DNA of 64,000 nucleotides from assembly GCA_910575105.1 (NCBI GenBank), contig CAJTDK010000003.1, positions 248,001-312,000 on the forward strand, read 5' to 3'. The DNA comes from Lachnospiraceae bacterium (lineage in GTDB: Bacteria; Bacillota; Clostridia; Lachnospirales; Lachnospiraceae). The notes below the pieces were generated by a model, which had not been told where the DNA came from, did not search any database, and saw only the letters and a program-made list of their open reading frames with translations. The stretch's first letter is position 1. Each line of letters starts with the position of its first letter. A program made the position numbers and the translations under genes. Positions 53,354 through 63,436 of this stretch are shown in pieces.

Positions 53354-53843
53354 ACATGAGACTTCCTTTACCGCTATCGGTTCTTCTTCGCTTCTGGTCG
53401 TATTTCTCGTGCTGTGCCTGGCGACCTTCGCCATACTTTCCCTCTCCAGCGCCAAGAGCGATTACTCATTTTCGGAGCGGCTGGCAGAGCATAAAAGTAA
53501 TTACTATGAGGCGTCTTCCCATGCCGAGGCCCTCCTCGCCAATATCGACCAGCTTTTAGAAGAGACCTACAGATCGAAACCTATGACCTGGGAGGAATAT
53601 CTTGATGCCTTAACCTTGGCATTTATGGTTTCAAGCCAGGCTTCCTGCTCGTTCAGCACACAGACGGGCGAACCCATCGTTTCCTATCAGATCCAGGTGG
53701 ACGACAGGCAGACCCTGTTCGTGGAACTTAAGGTGACGAATCCCTTGGAGAAGCCGCATTATTACGAGATCCTGACCTGGAAGACCGCTCCTTCCAGCCA
53801 ATGGGAGAGCGATGATACGCTGAATCTTATGCCGATGTCATAA
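53340..53843 (+). CDS. pilin-like one-helix protein
   Basis: 167 residues beginning MKRDKHETSFTAIG, one helix (SSSLLVVFLVLCLATFAILS) and a helical then beta-rich extracellular part (YYEASSHAEALLANIDQLLE; YQIQVDDRQTLFVELKVTNP). Its ATG at 53340 lies 7 nt after AGGAGG inside the end of the previous gene, with a 14-bp overlap, so the two are translationally coupled. Confidence 0.72.
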   Translation: MKRDKHETSFTAIGSSSLLVVFLVLCLATFAILSLSSAKSDYSFSERLAEHKSNYYEASSHAEALLANIDQLLEETYRSKPMTWEEYLDALTLAFMVSSQASCSFSTQTGEPIVSYQIQVDDRQTLFVELKVTNPLEKPHYYEILTWKTAPSSQWESDDTLNLMPMS

Positions 53844-53876
53844 GGCGGCTATTTTAGAAAAAAGGAGATTTTCAAT

Positions 53877-54932
53877 ATGAATTTACGATCAATCTTAGAA
53901 AAGGCAATCGATGAGAAGGCTTCTGATGTATTTATCGTATCCGGCCTTCCGGTGTCCTTCCGCAAGGACGGCGTAATCGGGCGGGCGGATGATAACCGGC
54001 TGCTCCCGCCGGATACGGAGTCTTTGCTGACAGAGATCTATCAGTATGCCTCTGACCGGGATCTTAACATACTGACGGACAACGGGGATGACGACTTCTC
54101 ATTCGCGATACAAGGGCTGTCCCGTTTCCGCGTCAGTGCGTACATGCAGAGGGGCGCCCTGTCCGCCGTGATTCGGATCATCACCTTTGACCTGCCAGAC
54201 TTTAAGAGCCTGGGAATCCCTGAATATATCATCCATCTCGGGGATGCCGGGAAGGGGATGGTACTTGTCACCGGCCCTGCGGGCAGCGGGAAATCGACGA
54301 CTCTTGCCTGCATCATCGACCAGATCAACAAGAACCACAAAAAGCACATCATCACGCTGGAGGATCCGCTGGAATACCTCCACAGGCACGGCAGCAGCAT
54401 CGTGAGCCAGCGCGAGATCAACGTGGATACAGAGAGCTACGTCACCGCGCTCAGGGCTGCGCTGCGCCAGAGCCCTGACGTCATACTCCTAGGGGAGATG
54501 CGTGATTATGAGACGATTAACGTAGCTATGACTGCTGCCGAGACAGGACACCTTCTTCTGTCCACACTGCATACCATCGGCGCCGCCAATACCATCGACC
54601 GTATTATCGACGTATTCCCGGCGAGCCAGCAGCGGCAGATCGCCGTGCAGTTATCCATGACCTTAAGCGCAGTCGTATCTCAGCAGCTTGTACCGACGGT
54701 TGACGGCGGGGTTGCTCCTGCTCTGGAGATCATGACCGTGACCCCCGCCATCCGCAATATGATCCGGGACAATAAAGTGCACCAGATTGACGGCATTATC
54801 TACTCTTCCATGAAAGAGGATATGATCTCTATGGATGGGTCATTGCTTAATCTGTATAAAGCCGGAACGATCAGCCGGGATACGGCGCTTAAGTATGCGT
54901 CTAATCCAGATATGCTGGGGAAGAAGTTGTGA
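53877..54932 (+). CDS. pilT: PilT-type secretion/retraction ATPase
   Basis: 351 residues of the GspE/PilT ATPase superfamily. It has a PilT-like N-terminal PAS-type half (KASDVFIVSGLPVSFRKDG), Walker A GPAGSGKS at 133-140, Asp box LEDPLEY near 161, Walker B region DVILLGEMRD at 201-210 (the PilT GEMRD signature) and the His box TGHLLLSTLHT. PilT normally powers pilus retraction; no PilB assembly ATPase is present here. AAAGGAG precedes the ATG; a terminator follows the gene. Confidence 0.92.
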   Translation: MNLRSILEKAIDEKASDVFIVSGLPVSFRKDGVIGRADDNRLLPPDTESLLTEIYQYASDRDLNILTDNGDDDFSFAIQGLSRFRVSAYMQRGALSAVIRIITFDLPDFKSLGIPEYIIHLGDAGKGMVLVTGPAGSGKSTTLACIIDQINKNHKKHIITLEDPLEYLHRHGSSIVSQREINVDTESYVTALRAALRQSPDVILLGEMRDYETINVAMTAAETGHLLLSTLHTIGAANTIDRIIDVFPASQQRQIAVQLSMTLSAVVSQQLVPTVDGGVAPALEIMTVTPAIRNMIRDNKVHQIDGIIYSSMKEDMISMDGSLLNLYKAGTISRDTALKYASNPDMLGKKL

Positions 54933-54964
54933 AAAGGAGAAACATAGGGCAGCAGCCTGATAAG

Positions 54965-55005
54965 ATCAGGGAGCGGCGATAATACAGCTCCCTGATTTTA
55001 CTTTT
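54965..55005 (+). terminator. intrinsic terminator after the pilin-like operon
   Basis: ATCAGGGAGC (54965-54974) pairs with GCTCCCTGAT (54987-54996), followed by TTTACTTTTA. Confidence 0.8.
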
Positions 55006-55043
55006 ATAATCCAGCAATATATAAAAGCGTATTCATCCTCCCC

Positions 55044-56105
55044 CTACTCCTCCTTAAACATCCGAAGGATCATATCCACCGACCCCTGTATTCCGTAGCT
55101 TGCGCTGTTCACACATAAGTCATAATTCATCGCCTTCCCCCACTCGAGCCCGGTATAGAATTTAAAATACTTCACATGCTTCTTATCAAGCCTTTTTAGC
55201 ATCTCTCCCGCCTTCTTTTCAGTCAGTCCCGGATTCACCGCCATCACCCGTCTAAGCCGCTGCTCGAACGGCGCAGTGATATAGATGCTGATATGGGGAA
55301 TATTATTATTGGCAAGAATCACATCGGCGCAGCGTCCCATGACCACAAAGTCCTCTTTCTTCGCCATATCACAGATAAGCTGGCTCTGGTTGAAGAATAC
55401 CGCGTCCTTCTTCGGCAGTCCATGGTACCGCCCAAATTCTTTAAATCTCTGCCCGAGCGTCACCTTCTGTTCCGTCACAAACGCCGGCCGTGTATCTACA
55501 TACCGGTCCTTATTCTCCTGATCCAGAATATAGGGAAAGCCTCCCTTGTCGTACACATTGTCCCGCTCCGCGTCAAGGCGCCTTAACACCTCACTGAATA
55601 TCTCCGCATCATAATAATTGATCTGAAGCTTATCCGCCAGCGTAAACCCAATCTCACTTCCGCCGCTGCCAAAGGTCCGCCCGATACAGATAACCGTATG
55701 GTCATTCTCTGAAAACCGGGTGTTAAGGCTGGTCTTATTAAGCCTTGACCGCTGCTCATTGAGCACGTCTCCCTCAGCAAAGCTGGTAGGAAGGCGGGTA
55801 ACCTCTGTCAGAATCTTGTCGTACTCGGTCATCAGCTCCTTTTTCACCTGACGGTTGCGGACCGTACGCGCCATATTGCTGATCAGCGCCAGGTCACTGC
55901 GCACGATATGCCCCTGGTTGCGGGCAAGCATCTCCCACACCAGCTCATCCACGCACCGGTCTTTATCCTTTGTGAACACACGCCCGAGGGAAGAGCCGAG
56001 ATTTTCATATACCTTTGTATCCAGATCATAGATCCGCTCCGCCAGTATGCGGAGCTCCTTTTCATCCGTTTTCGATGAACGGAGTTCTTCCTGAGTGCAA
56101 ACCAT
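55044..56105 (-). CDS. cytidylate kinase-like family protein with N-terminal helical extension
   Basis: 353 residues. The C-terminal about 210 match the cytidylate-kinase-like family (VICIGRTFGSGGSEIGFTLA, INYYDAEIF, VMGRCADVIL, RLDKKHVKYFKFYTG). The first about 135 are helical and separate (LAERIYDLDTKVYENLGSSL). The P-loop lacks the usual GK[ST] lysine, as is common in this family, so activity is uncertain. It lies 12 bp after the transporter gene in transcription order and is probably co-transcribed with it. Confidence 0.8.
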   Translation of the reverse strand: MVCTQEELRSSKTDEKELRILAERIYDLDTKVYENLGSSLGRVFTKDKDRCVDELVWEMLARNQGHIVRSDLALISNMARTVRNRQVKKELMTEYDKILTEVTRLPTSFAEGDVLNEQRSRLNKTSLNTRFSENDHTVICIGRTFGSGGSEIGFTLADKLQINYYDAEIFSEVLRRLDAERDNVYDKGGFPYILDQENKDRYVDTRPAFVTEQKVTLGQRFKEFGRYHGLPKKDAVFFNQSQLICDMAKKEDFVVMGRCADVILANNNIPHISIYITAPFEQRLRRVMAVNPGLTEKKAGEMLKRLDKKHVKYFKFYTGLEWGKAMNYDLCVNSASYGIQGSVDMILRMFKEE

Positions 56106-56117
56106 CGAACATACCTC

Positions 56118-57458
56118 CTATAAGAAAAATACAAGCGTATCCAGGATAAATACCGGAACCAGTATACACAGTGACCACAGGATATACCCAAAGAAGGACG
56201 GCATATGGATACCGTTTTCATCAGAAATCGCCTTTACCATGAAGTTCGGCGCATTTCCGATATACGTATTCGCCCCCATAAATACCGCGCCGCAGGATAT
56301 CGCCGTCAGCATCCCCACCGGGATCTTCCCGAGAGTCGTGGCAATTCCCTGTGAATAATCCATCGCCCCCGAAGTCGTCAGGAATACAAGGTACGTCGGC
56401 GTGTTGTCAAGGAAGCTTGAAAGGGCCCCCGTCACCCAGAACATCTGCACCGGCCGGGTAAGCCCGAGACTTCCGCCCACGCTCTTAAGCAGCATCAGCG
56501 CCGGCTGCATAGTGATAAAGATCCCGGCAAACAGTACGGCAACCTCCTTGATGGCGCCCCAGGTAAAGTGGTTCTTCTGGCGGATCTTTTCATCCGTCGT
56601 CTTAAAAGATAAAAACGCCGCCAAAAGAATGAGCGCCATCTCGATAAGCGCCGGATAGGTCAGCGTCACCTCGCCATAGATATGGATACCCTTAACCGCT
56701 CCTTCCGCCGTCTTAAACGCCGGAAGATCAGGCAGCATCCCGCTCAAGATAACCGCCGCGACGATCATCACGATAAAGATCAGATTATGCAGTCCCCCGA
56801 TCGAGATTCTCGTCCCCGGCCTGCTGATATCCGGCACGCGCCCTCTGGCGATCTCCCGGCAGTATTTCTTCCGGTCAACCCAGTAAAAGATGAACAGAAG
56901 CACAGTCATATTAAACAAAAGAATCGGGAACAGATGAAGGCTCCAGGAAAACGGCACTCCTCTGGAAAATCCCATCAGAAGCGGCGGATCCCCGATCGGC
57001 GTAAGACATCCCCCGATATTTGACACAAGGAAGATGAAAAATACCATAATATGCTTTCTGTGCCTTCTCCAGGAATTCATCTTGAGCACCGGGCGGACCA
57101 TCAGCATGCTGGAGCCCGTCGTCCCGATCAGGCTGGACAGCAGCGTCCCGATCGTAAGCAGGATGATATTGACCCTGGGAGAACCGGCAAGGTCTCCCTC
57201 CAGAGTAATATTTCCCGATACGCAGAACAGCCCGAACAGCAGCACGATAAAGGGAATATAATCTCCGATGATGCACTCCGCCACCACCTCAACGGCCTCA
57301 CTGGCCCCGAACGAGACGGCGAAAGGAATCACCAGCAGGAGCGACCAGAATCCCACCACCAGCGGCTGATGGCTCTCCCACCACTCTCCTTTAACAAGCG
57401 GCATCACCGCAATACAAAGCAATATACCGATAAATGGTATGCAAAATGCTATATTCAT
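56118..57458 (-). CDS. ion transporter superfamily protein (NhaD/CitMHS-like)
   Basis: 446 residues with about eleven membrane helices. Motifs GTTGSSMLMVRPVLKMN, FLVSNIGGCLTPIGDPPLLM and LDNTPTYLVFLTTSG are shared by sodium:proton antiporters of the NhaD type and putative citrate transporters. The exact substrate is uncertain. The ATG at 57458 follows AAGGGGG; ten upstream codons overlap that site. Confidence 0.87.
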   Translation of the reverse strand: MNIAFCIPFIGILLCIAVMPLVKGEWWESHQPLVVGFWSLLLVIPFAVSFGASEAVEVVAECIIGDYIPFIVLLFGLFCVSGNITLEGDLAGSPRVNIILLTIGTLLSSLIGTTGSSMLMVRPVLKMNSWRRHRKHIMVFFIFLVSNIGGCLTPIGDPPLLMGFSRGVPFSWSLHLFPILLFNMTVLLFIFYWVDRKKYCREIARGRVPDISRPGTRISIGGLHNLIFIVMIVAAVILSGMLPDLPAFKTAEGAVKGIHIYGEVTLTYPALIEMALILLAAFLSFKTTDEKIRQKNHFTWGAIKEVAVLFAGIFITMQPALMLLKSVGGSLGLTRPVQMFWVTGALSSFLDNTPTYLVFLTTSGAMDYSQGIATTLGKIPVGMLTAISCGAVFMGANTYIGNAPNFMVKAISDENGIHMPSFFGYILWSLCILVPVFILDTLVFFL

Positions 57459-57578
57459 AAAAAAAGCCCCCTTCATAAAATCCAGCAACTATTTTAATCA
57501 GAAAGGCTTTTAAAATCAATATGAAAAACTGTCAGAAAATCTCCGCCAAAAGACAGAAAATGTTAAAAACTGCACAAA

Positions 57579-60185
57579 TCACTCTGCTCTTCTCATCCGC
57601 TCCACTACGCTGACTTTATTCATGCTCCGGTAGCAGATCACCGGAACTAAAAGCACCACGGCGGCCACTGCAGGGATACACAAAAGCATCGGCGTCACCG
57701 TAAGCTTCCAGGTAAAGAAAAAGAAGTTTTCTCCCAAGCTCCTTACCGCTGTCACACTTAAGACCACGCTTAAGGTCACTGCGCATACAGCCGTATACAG
57801 CGCATAATATCCGCCCTCGAAGCACAGCATAGCCTTTAACTGTCCCCCGGTCATCCCCACAGCCTCCATCATGGCAAATTCTTGTTTCCTCGACAGCACG
57901 GAGGTCACCATTGTATTGACAAAGTTAAGGATTCCGATTGTCGCCAGGATAAACGCCAGCAGGCCGCCCACCAGGGCATACATATCCTTCTGGGAATCGA
58001 ACTGCTCCACGATACTCGCCTTAGACGTGTAGGTCAGCTCTTCATTTACATTTTCACAATAATCATCCATCCACTTCTCCACATTCTCCTCATACTCCTT
58101 ATCCACATTGAAAATGGTCCGCATCGGCTGCTGGCCGCCCATCAGATCCAGATACTCCTCTTCCGGCAGGATATAGTCGCAGTTGAACATTCCGAAATGC
58201 TGGAATCCGCACGCATGGGGCATATCCGCGACCGCCAGCACTTCGTACTCCCGCGTTTCTCCTGCGTCATTGGACACCGTGACCTTCTCCCCCGGTTCAA
58301 AATATTTAATCCCGCTTGCCTGGCTCATCCCATACCGGGTGGCGATCACATATTTCCCGGTAGAGAATTTCTCCCAGTCAAGGTCCCCTTCCGGGTTCTC
58401 CAGTATTTCCATGATCATCTTCCCGATTCCGTACACTTTGCCGTCGATTCCGGCTCCTTTGCAGTATTCCTCGATGTCCGGCATACCTTCTGCCGCCCCC
58501 ATCATCGCTTCATATTCTTCCCTCACCTCCGGGTTGCGGATGATCCGCTCCTCGATCAGCGCATAGGCTTCTTCCGTAAGGGCCGGGTCCGTTAACTTCA
58601 TGTAAATATTCCCGACCTCCTCCACACCCTTCTGCCCCTTAAGCGCCTCTAAAAACTCTTCCGTCACGCCGTCCAGCACGATAGAATCATAATCAACAGA
58701 CAGATTGTCAAGTGTTGCGTCCGCTACCGAAAAATCACTGACCGTCATATTCGCCACAAATTTATCGATATCAAACCCCTGGATCAGACTGTAGACGCTG
58801 TTAAGGAGCACCAGCGACAGGGAAAGAGAGGCCACAACGATAACGATCTTTTTGCGGTTCCTGCGGATATTCTGGTATGCCATCGCCCTGGGGCTTACCC
58901 GCTTCGTCTTCTTTATCCGGTTTTTCGTCTTTCCCCGAAGCTTCGTCTTCTCCTGGGCCTCATCCGCCCCCTCGGTAAACCTGACAGCCTCGATGGGCGA
59001 TACCTTCGAGGCGATCCGGCACGGCCTGATACAGCTTAAGAGCACCGTGATAAAGGAAAATACCGCCGCCCCGGCAAATATCCATACATTCAGCTCAACT
59101 TCCGTATCGATCGTCCCGGCAAAGACCAGCTCGTCCATCACTATCGGAAGCACAAGCTTACCTATCACTGTCCCGAGGATAAGTCCCACGGGAATCCCAT
59201 ACAATGACAGCATATACGCCTGACGGTACACGACCTTGCGAAGCTGCTTCCCCGTCGTCCCGATGGTCTTAAGAAGCCCGTAATACTGGATATCCCGGTA
59301 GACGTTGATATAGAAAATATTATAAATGATCAGGTATCCCGATGCGATGATTACAAAGACAATCACCGCGATCAGCGCCATCGTTGTCAGATCTATCTCT
59401 CCGCCCATATACGCCCAGTTAAGCCCTGTGTCTATGTTTTCAGGGAATCCGCAGCGCTTCACCAGCTCTGCTGCCTGCTTTTCCAGATTAAAGCTGCTCC
59501 TAAAGTTAAAATCCGCCATGATCCTTCCGGCGTAATCAGAAGCATCCACATTTATCTCCATAGCAGACGTCTCCGGCGTCGGAGCCGCCTTGTGGGCATA
59601 CTCCTCAGACACCGCCACGACCTGCGCCTGTGATATGGTATCCCCCTTAAAGTATCCGCATAGGGTGAATGTCTTCCTGACCGGCTCTCCTTCATTGATC
59701 TTAAGCTCTAAGGTAACCTTTTCCCCGATCTTTTGGGGTATGCCAAGACGCTCTAACACCAGATCGCTGGTTACAATCTCATCCTCCTTTTCCGGCATGT
59801 GCCCAATCTCCGGATAGCAGAAGGAAAATTTAGCGTCCAGGTCTTCATAAAAGCTCACCTCTGTCCGAAGCTTCAAAAGCTCCTTATTTACCGCCTCCGC
59901 GACTACAATCCGGCAAGAGACTTCCTTAAGCTTTTTATCCTTTTTTACGATATCGTACTCCTTTTGCGTCAGATATTTGAAGCCTGCGTGGGCGCTCCCG
60001 CCCACCTGACGCATGGTCGATTCCTGCTGCTTTCCCACGATACTGCCGCCCACCGTAAAAAGTGTCGTAAAAAGGATGGTAGTCAGGGCGATGGCCAGTA
60101 CCGCGATGATATTCCGGCTCTTTCCGGCCTTTCTCGTCCGGTCGGCGATCCGGTTGATGACCCCTTGATTTCTAATCTTATTCAT
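57579..60185 (-). CDS. FtsX-like ABC transporter permease (868 aa)
   Basis: A two-module FtsX permease. It has a first membrane helix ([20 protein letters not shown]) followed by a large extracellular domain, three central helices with the EAVRFTEG segment, a fourth helix at the second module ([20 protein letters not shown]), a second extracellular domain and three C-terminal helices, ending VERMRRAE. This is the MacB/BceB-like type that moves lipids, peptides or antibiotics at the membrane. The ATG at 60185 overlaps the end of the ATPase gene by 8 bp; 26 more upstream codons lie inside that gene. Confidence 0.92.
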   Translation of the reverse strand: MNKIRNQGVINRIADRTRKAGKSRNIIAVLAIALTTILFTTLFTVGGSIVGKQQESTMRQVGGSAHAGFKYLTQKEYDIVKKDKKLKEVSCRIVVAEAVNKELLKLRTEVSFYEDLDAKFSFCYPEIGHMPEKEDEIVTSDLVLERLGIPQKIGEKVTLELKINEGEPVRKTFTLCGYFKGDTISQAQVVAVSEEYAHKAAPTPETSAMEINVDASDYAGRIMADFNFRSSFNLEKQAAELVKRCGFPENIDTGLNWAYMGGEIDLTTMALIAVIVFVIIASGYLIIYNIFYINVYRDIQYYGLLKTIGTTGKQLRKVVYRQAYMLSLYGIPVGLILGTVIGKLVLPIVMDELVFAGTIDTEVELNVWIFAGAAVFSFITVLLSCIRPCRIASKVSPIEAVRFTEGADEAQEKTKLRGKTKNRIKKTKRVSPRAMAYQNIRRNRKKIVIVVASLSLSLVLLNSVYSLIQGFDIDKFVANMTVSDFSVADATLDNLSVDYDSIVLDGVTEEFLEALKGQKGVEEVGNIYMKLTDPALTEEAYALIEERIIRNPEVREEYEAMMGAAEGMPDIEEYCKGAGIDGKVYGIGKMIMEILENPEGDLDWEKFSTGKYVIATRYGMSQASGIKYFEPGEKVTVSNDAGETREYEVLAVADMPHACGFQHFGMFNCDYILPEEEYLDLMGGQQPMRTIFNVDKEYEENVEKWMDDYCENVNEELTYTSKASIVEQFDSQKDMYALVGGLLAFILATIGILNFVNTMVTSVLSRKQEFAMMEAVGMTGGQLKAMLCFEGGYYALYTAVCAVTLSVVLSVTAVRSLGENFFFFTWKLTVTPMLLCIPAVAAVVLLVPVICYRSMNKVSVVERMRRAE

Positions 60186-60864
60186 CCCTGTCACCGCCTT
60201 CTTCCAGGATCCGCCCGTCTTCGATGCGGATGATCCGGTCGGCCAACTGGGCGATCTCTTCATTGTGGGTGATCATGATGATCGTCTGGCCGAATTTCTC
60301 CCCAGTCACCTTCAGAAGCCCAAGGACATCCTGGCTCGTCCTGGAATCCAGATTCCCGGTCGGCTCATCCGCAAGGAGGATCGCCGGCTTGGTGACAAGC
60401 GCTCTTGCGATCGCCACCCTCTGCTGCTGTCCGCCGGATAACTGGCTGGGAAGACTAAGAAGCTTTCCCTTAAGCCCCAGGGCATCTATAATCCTGTCCA
60501 CATATGCTTTATCTACCGTATTCCCATCAAGCTCTATGGGCAGTACGATATTTTCATACGCATTCAGCACCGGGACCAGATTATAGCTCTGGAACACGAA
60601 GCCGATCTTCCTCCTACGGAATATGCACAGCGCGTCATTCTTAAGTTTTAAGATATTCTTGTCCTCCACATATACCTTTCCCGAGGTGGGTCTGTCAAGT
60701 CCTCCCAGCATGTGCAGGAGCGTCGATTTCCCGCTGCCGCTCGTTCCCACGATCGCGGTAAACTCTCCCCGCTCCACCTCCAGATTCACACCGTCCAGCG
60801 CTTTTACCTGATTCTCGCCGCTGTCGTAATATTTTTTCAAATCAATTGTTCTTAATACCTTCAT
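60178..60864 (-). CDS. ABC transporter ATP-binding protein (LolD/MacB type)
   Basis: 228 residues with Walker [10 protein letters not shown] (40-48), Q loop in [12 protein letters not shown], signature LSGGQQQR (from 142) and Walker [14 protein letters not shown] (D166, E167), then MITHNEEIA. It energises the FtsX-type permease encoded next. The nearby OmpR-type two-component system is transcribed in the same direction and may control it, though hicAB and a terminator intervene. Confidence 0.95.
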   Translation of the reverse strand: MKVLRTIDLKKYYDSGENQVKALDGVNLEVERGEFTAIVGTSGSGKSTLLHMLGGLDRPTSGKVYVEDKNILKLKNDALCIFRRRKIGFVFQSYNLVPVLNAYENIVLPIELDGNTVDKAYVDRIIDALGLKGKLLSLPSQLSGGQQQRVAIARALVTKPAILLADEPTGNLDSRTSQDVLGLLKVTGEKFGQTIIMITHNEEIAQLADRIIRIEDGRILEEGGDRDE

Positions 60865-60927
60865 GAAAACTCCCTTCCGCCGTCCGTTATATCATGCCCT
60901 GCAAAACAGAAAGATACTTTCCGCGTG

Positions 60928-60957
60928 ATAAAAAAGGACAGCAACCTTTACTGTCCT
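60928..60957 (-). terminator. minus-strand terminator between hicAB and the ABC transporter
   Basis: AGGACAG (60935-60941) pairs with CTGTCCT (60951-60957); the minus strand continues TTTTTTA. It separates the hicAB transcript from the transporter genes. Confidence 0.75.
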
Positions 60958-61034
60958 CATTGTATCATCCTGTTCTTACCGTAAGCTTTCGAGAATCTAA
61001 CAGATGTGAAAGAATTCTATATAAAGATCTTTAA

Positions 61035-61461
61035 TCAGCGCGCCTGCACCTTTGCAATCAGAGCTTCCTGCAAGACTTGCGAAAAGTTAATATCCATCTC
61101 TAAATCAGCGACATTGAGCCATGCAGGAATCGTCAGCGTCTTCCTGACAGATTTTTCAAAATGCTGCTTTGCGTATGCTGTCACATCAACCGAAACCATA
61201 TTAACAAAAGCTTCTCCCACTGTCTCGTCAGGCGCTGTCTGCTTCGAAACTGCCGCGGGATCGATATCTGACATTCTCGATGGTTCTGGTATCGCATCTT
61301 TCTCCATCAGGCAAGTATAAAGATAGCCTGCAAGACAATCTGCAGCCATCTCCATGGCTTCCTCAAAGGTATCTCCCTGAGTTGCCAGCCAGTTTAAATC
61401 AGGGAAGACGACGGAATATCCATCCTCTTCTTTGAAAAAAAGCCGGATATATTGATAACAT
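61035..61461 (-). pseudogene. hicB: HicB antitoxin, frameshifted in a T7 tract
   Basis: AGGAGG precedes the ATG at 61461, which opens MLSIYPAFF and then leaves the HicB frame. One T fewer in the run of seven (A7 on the plus strand, 61435-61441) would read MLSIYPAFFKEEDGYSVVFP, the standard HicB start. The remaining frame holds GDTFEEAMEMAADCLAGYL and a C-terminal ribbon-helix-helix-like domain (KTLTIPAWLNVADLEM). The antitoxin would be non-functional unless slippage corrects it. Confidence 0.75.
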
Positions 61462-61469
61462 AACTTACA

Positions 61470-61699
61470 CCTCCTATACATGTGAATAAACAGAGATTCA
61501 GGCTTTGCCAAAGGCCCTCCCTGCCGCCTGACAGAATTTTCAGTCCGCCTGTTCAGATCCTTTCCTTTGTGGAAAGGTATTGTGACTCTGCCTGGTTTCG
61601 TTGGATGTATATATTGTCTATGGGCGCCATGCTGCTCTTTGAATATCCACCCATCAGCAAGTATTAATTTCTCCATCTCTCGGGGGGGGGGACCGGCAT
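61470..61699 (-). pseudogene. hicA: HicA toxin, frameshifted in a C10 tract
   Basis: AGGAGG lies 8 nt before ATGCCGGT at 61699, immediately followed by ten C (G10 at 61682-61691 on the plus strand). With ten C the frame is lost (MPVPPPERW); eight or eleven would give MPV-P(2-3)-REMEKLILADGW, the HicA N-terminus. The body carries the double-stranded-RNA-binding-like fold and active-site His in GAHRQYIHPTKPGRVTIPFH. The body frame runs without stop into hicB, so an internal ATG at 61676 could give a 213-residue fusion. Confidence 0.75.
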
Positions 61700-61792
61700 A
61701 CCGTCTCCTCCTCACACAATTATATTGCCATAAGGGGCACAAAAATTCAATCGTATAACAATAATGCTCATATTAATGACACGTGTCGCTGT

Positions 61793-62707
61793 TCACTCCG
61801 TCACTCTCCTCTGAAGATACATCACAAATTCCGCTCCCTGCCCCGGCTTCGTTCTCACTTTAATATATCCATTTTCCCTCCTGATGATCTCTCTGGCAAG
61901 ATACAGCCCGATTCCCACGCCGTCCTCGTCATGTACATCCTCCGCGCGGTAGAATCTTTTGAAGATCTTCGCCGTATCCTCCTCCCGGATTCCCGCGCCG
62001 AAATCCTTCACCGACACTGCCGCATACAGCTCATACTCTGTCACGGACAGGACGACCCTGCTGCCCTCAGGAGAATATTTCACCGCATTATCCACAATAT
62101 TCCCCAGCGCCTCCTTCGTCCACTTTATATCGTAATACGCCGTCCCAGAGCCGGTATAAGTATTCACCACTTCCAGATCCTTTTTCTCTGCCTTGGGCCG
62201 GATATCCTGGATCACCGCATCCAACAGGTCTGACAGCTTCAATTGCTTCGGCATCACCTCCACGATATTGCTCTCAAGCCTGGACATCTTCGTTAAGGAC
62301 TGAATCAGGAATCCAAGCTTATCTGCCTGCCGGCCGATCTCTCCCAAAAGCCGGAGATTCTCCTGCCGTGCCTCCCTTAACTGCCCTTCTGAACTTCCCG
62401 CCAGGTCTGCACCTTTCTTCAGGCCCTCTTCTTCAGCTTCCATCCTCTCCTTCAAAAGCTCTGTATACAGCCGGAGATTCGCCATCGGCGTCTTCGTCTG
62501 GTGGGAGATATCCGACACCAGCTCCTTGACCTTATCCTTTTCTTTTTCCACGCTTTCCCTGGACAGTGCAGACGCCGCCAGAAAACGCTTCCACTTGCTT
62601 TCCAGCTTTGACAACTTCGATTCGTCATAATCCGACTCTTCAAATGTCCCCGATATAGCTTCATCCAGCATCCGGTCCAGCCGGTCTAAGGTTCTCCGCC
62701 CGAACAT
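61793..62707 (-). CDS. soluble sensor histidine kinase
   Basis: 304 residues without membrane helix. An N-terminal helical region (TLDRLDRMLDEAISGTFEES) leads to the HisKA motif DISHQTKTPMANL (His69), then N box LGNIVDNAVKYSP, G1 VKDFGAGI, F KIFKRFYRAEDV and G2 GIGLYLAREI. This soluble type is common in Lachnospiraceae beside ABC exporters. The ATG at 62707 follows GGGAGG and overlaps the response regulator gene by 22 bp. Confidence 0.92.
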   Translation of the reverse strand: MFGRRTLDRLDRMLDEAISGTFEESDYDESKLSKLESKWKRFLAASALSRESVEKEKDKVKELVSDISHQTKTPMANLRLYTELLKERMEAEEEGLKKGADLAGSSEGQLREARQENLRLLGEIGRQADKLGFLIQSLTKMSRLESNIVEVMPKQLKLSDLLDAVIQDIRPKAEKKDLEVVNTYTGSGTAYYDIKWTKEALGNIVDNAVKYSPEGSRVVLSVTEYELYAAVSVKDFGAGIREEDTAKIFKRFYRAEDVHDEDGVGIGLYLAREIIRRENGYIKVRTKPGQGAEFVMYLQRRVTE

Positions 62708-63387
62708 GCGCCGCCCTCCCTTTTCCACATATAGCCCTGCCTGTAAATGGTCTGAATATAAGAAACACCGCCCTTTTTATCCCCAAGCTTGCTCCTTAGC
62801 CGGTTCACAGTGACAGAAAGCGCATTTTCATCCACATATTCCCCGCCGTCGCTCCACAGCCTGTCGATCAAGGCAGCCCTCGTCAGTACTCTCCCCCGGT
62901 TTTCCACAAAAAGGCTTAGAAGCCTCTGCTCATTAACACTCAGCGAAATCTCCCTCCCCTCCCGGGTAAAAATAAGCTTCCCAAAGTCAAAACAAAACCC
63001 ATCCTCCTCATAGACACCGGCGCCCTGTCCCTTCACGCGCCGCATCAGCGCCTGAAGCCTCGCACGCAGCACCGCCAGGCTGAAAGGCTTTGTCATGTAG
63101 TCGTCCGCCCCCAGCGTAAGCCCCGTGACCTCGTCCATCTCCATATCATTGGCCGTAAGCATAAGCACCGGAAGCTGTGAACGCTCCCTCACCCACTTAA
63201 GGTAATCATGGCCGCTGCCGTCCGGCAGGTTCACATCCAGTATAATAAGCTCTGGTCCGCTTTCTTCAAAAGAATCCTTTGCAGACTTTATTGTAACATC
63301 CTGTATAAATTCCAACCCAGGCTCCTTAAGCGCCAGCACGATCCCGCCGCTTAACGCCCGGTCATCCTCTACGATCTGAATTTTCAT
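62686..63387 (-). CDS. OmpR-family response regulator
   Basis: 233 residues. The receiver has VEDDRALSGG, phosphorylated D51 in IILDVNLPDGSG and DYMTKPFS. The C-terminal winged helix contains LSVNEQRLLSLFVENRGRVL and DENALSVTVNRLRSKLG. GCGGAGGAAGAGG precedes the ATG. Partner of the overlapping kinase gene; the ABC exporter at 57.6-60.9 kb is its plausible target. Confidence 0.95.
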   Translation of the reverse strand: MKIQIVEDDRALSGGIVLALKEPGLEFIQDVTIKSAKDSFEESGPELIILDVNLPDGSGHDYLKWVRERSQLPVLMLTANDMEMDEVTGLTLGADDYMTKPFSLAVLRARLQALMRRVKGQGAGVYEEDGFCFDFGKLIFTREGREISLSVNEQRLLSLFVENRGRVLTRAALIDRLWSDGGEYVDENALSVTVNRLRSKLGDKKGGVSYIQTIYRQGYMWKREGGACSGGEP

Positions 63388-63436
63388 CCTCTTCCTCCGC
63401 TCTTTGTACTGTTCTTTTCTCCTTCTCTCTGCATAG

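Noticed and set aside
55044-56105. degenerate P-loop of the cytidylate-kinase-like protein as evidence of inactivation
   Set aside because: The GSGG-type loop without the canonical lysine is, as far as I recall, usual for this family, so it is not treated as unusual.
56682-57497. plus-strand frames opposite the ion transporter gene
   Set aside because: Shadows of a well-supported minus-strand membrane protein.
61793-62707. histidine kinase without membrane helices as a truncated gene
   Set aside because: The N-terminal helical region and start signals are coherent and this soluble type is common beside ABC exporters in Lachnospiraceae.
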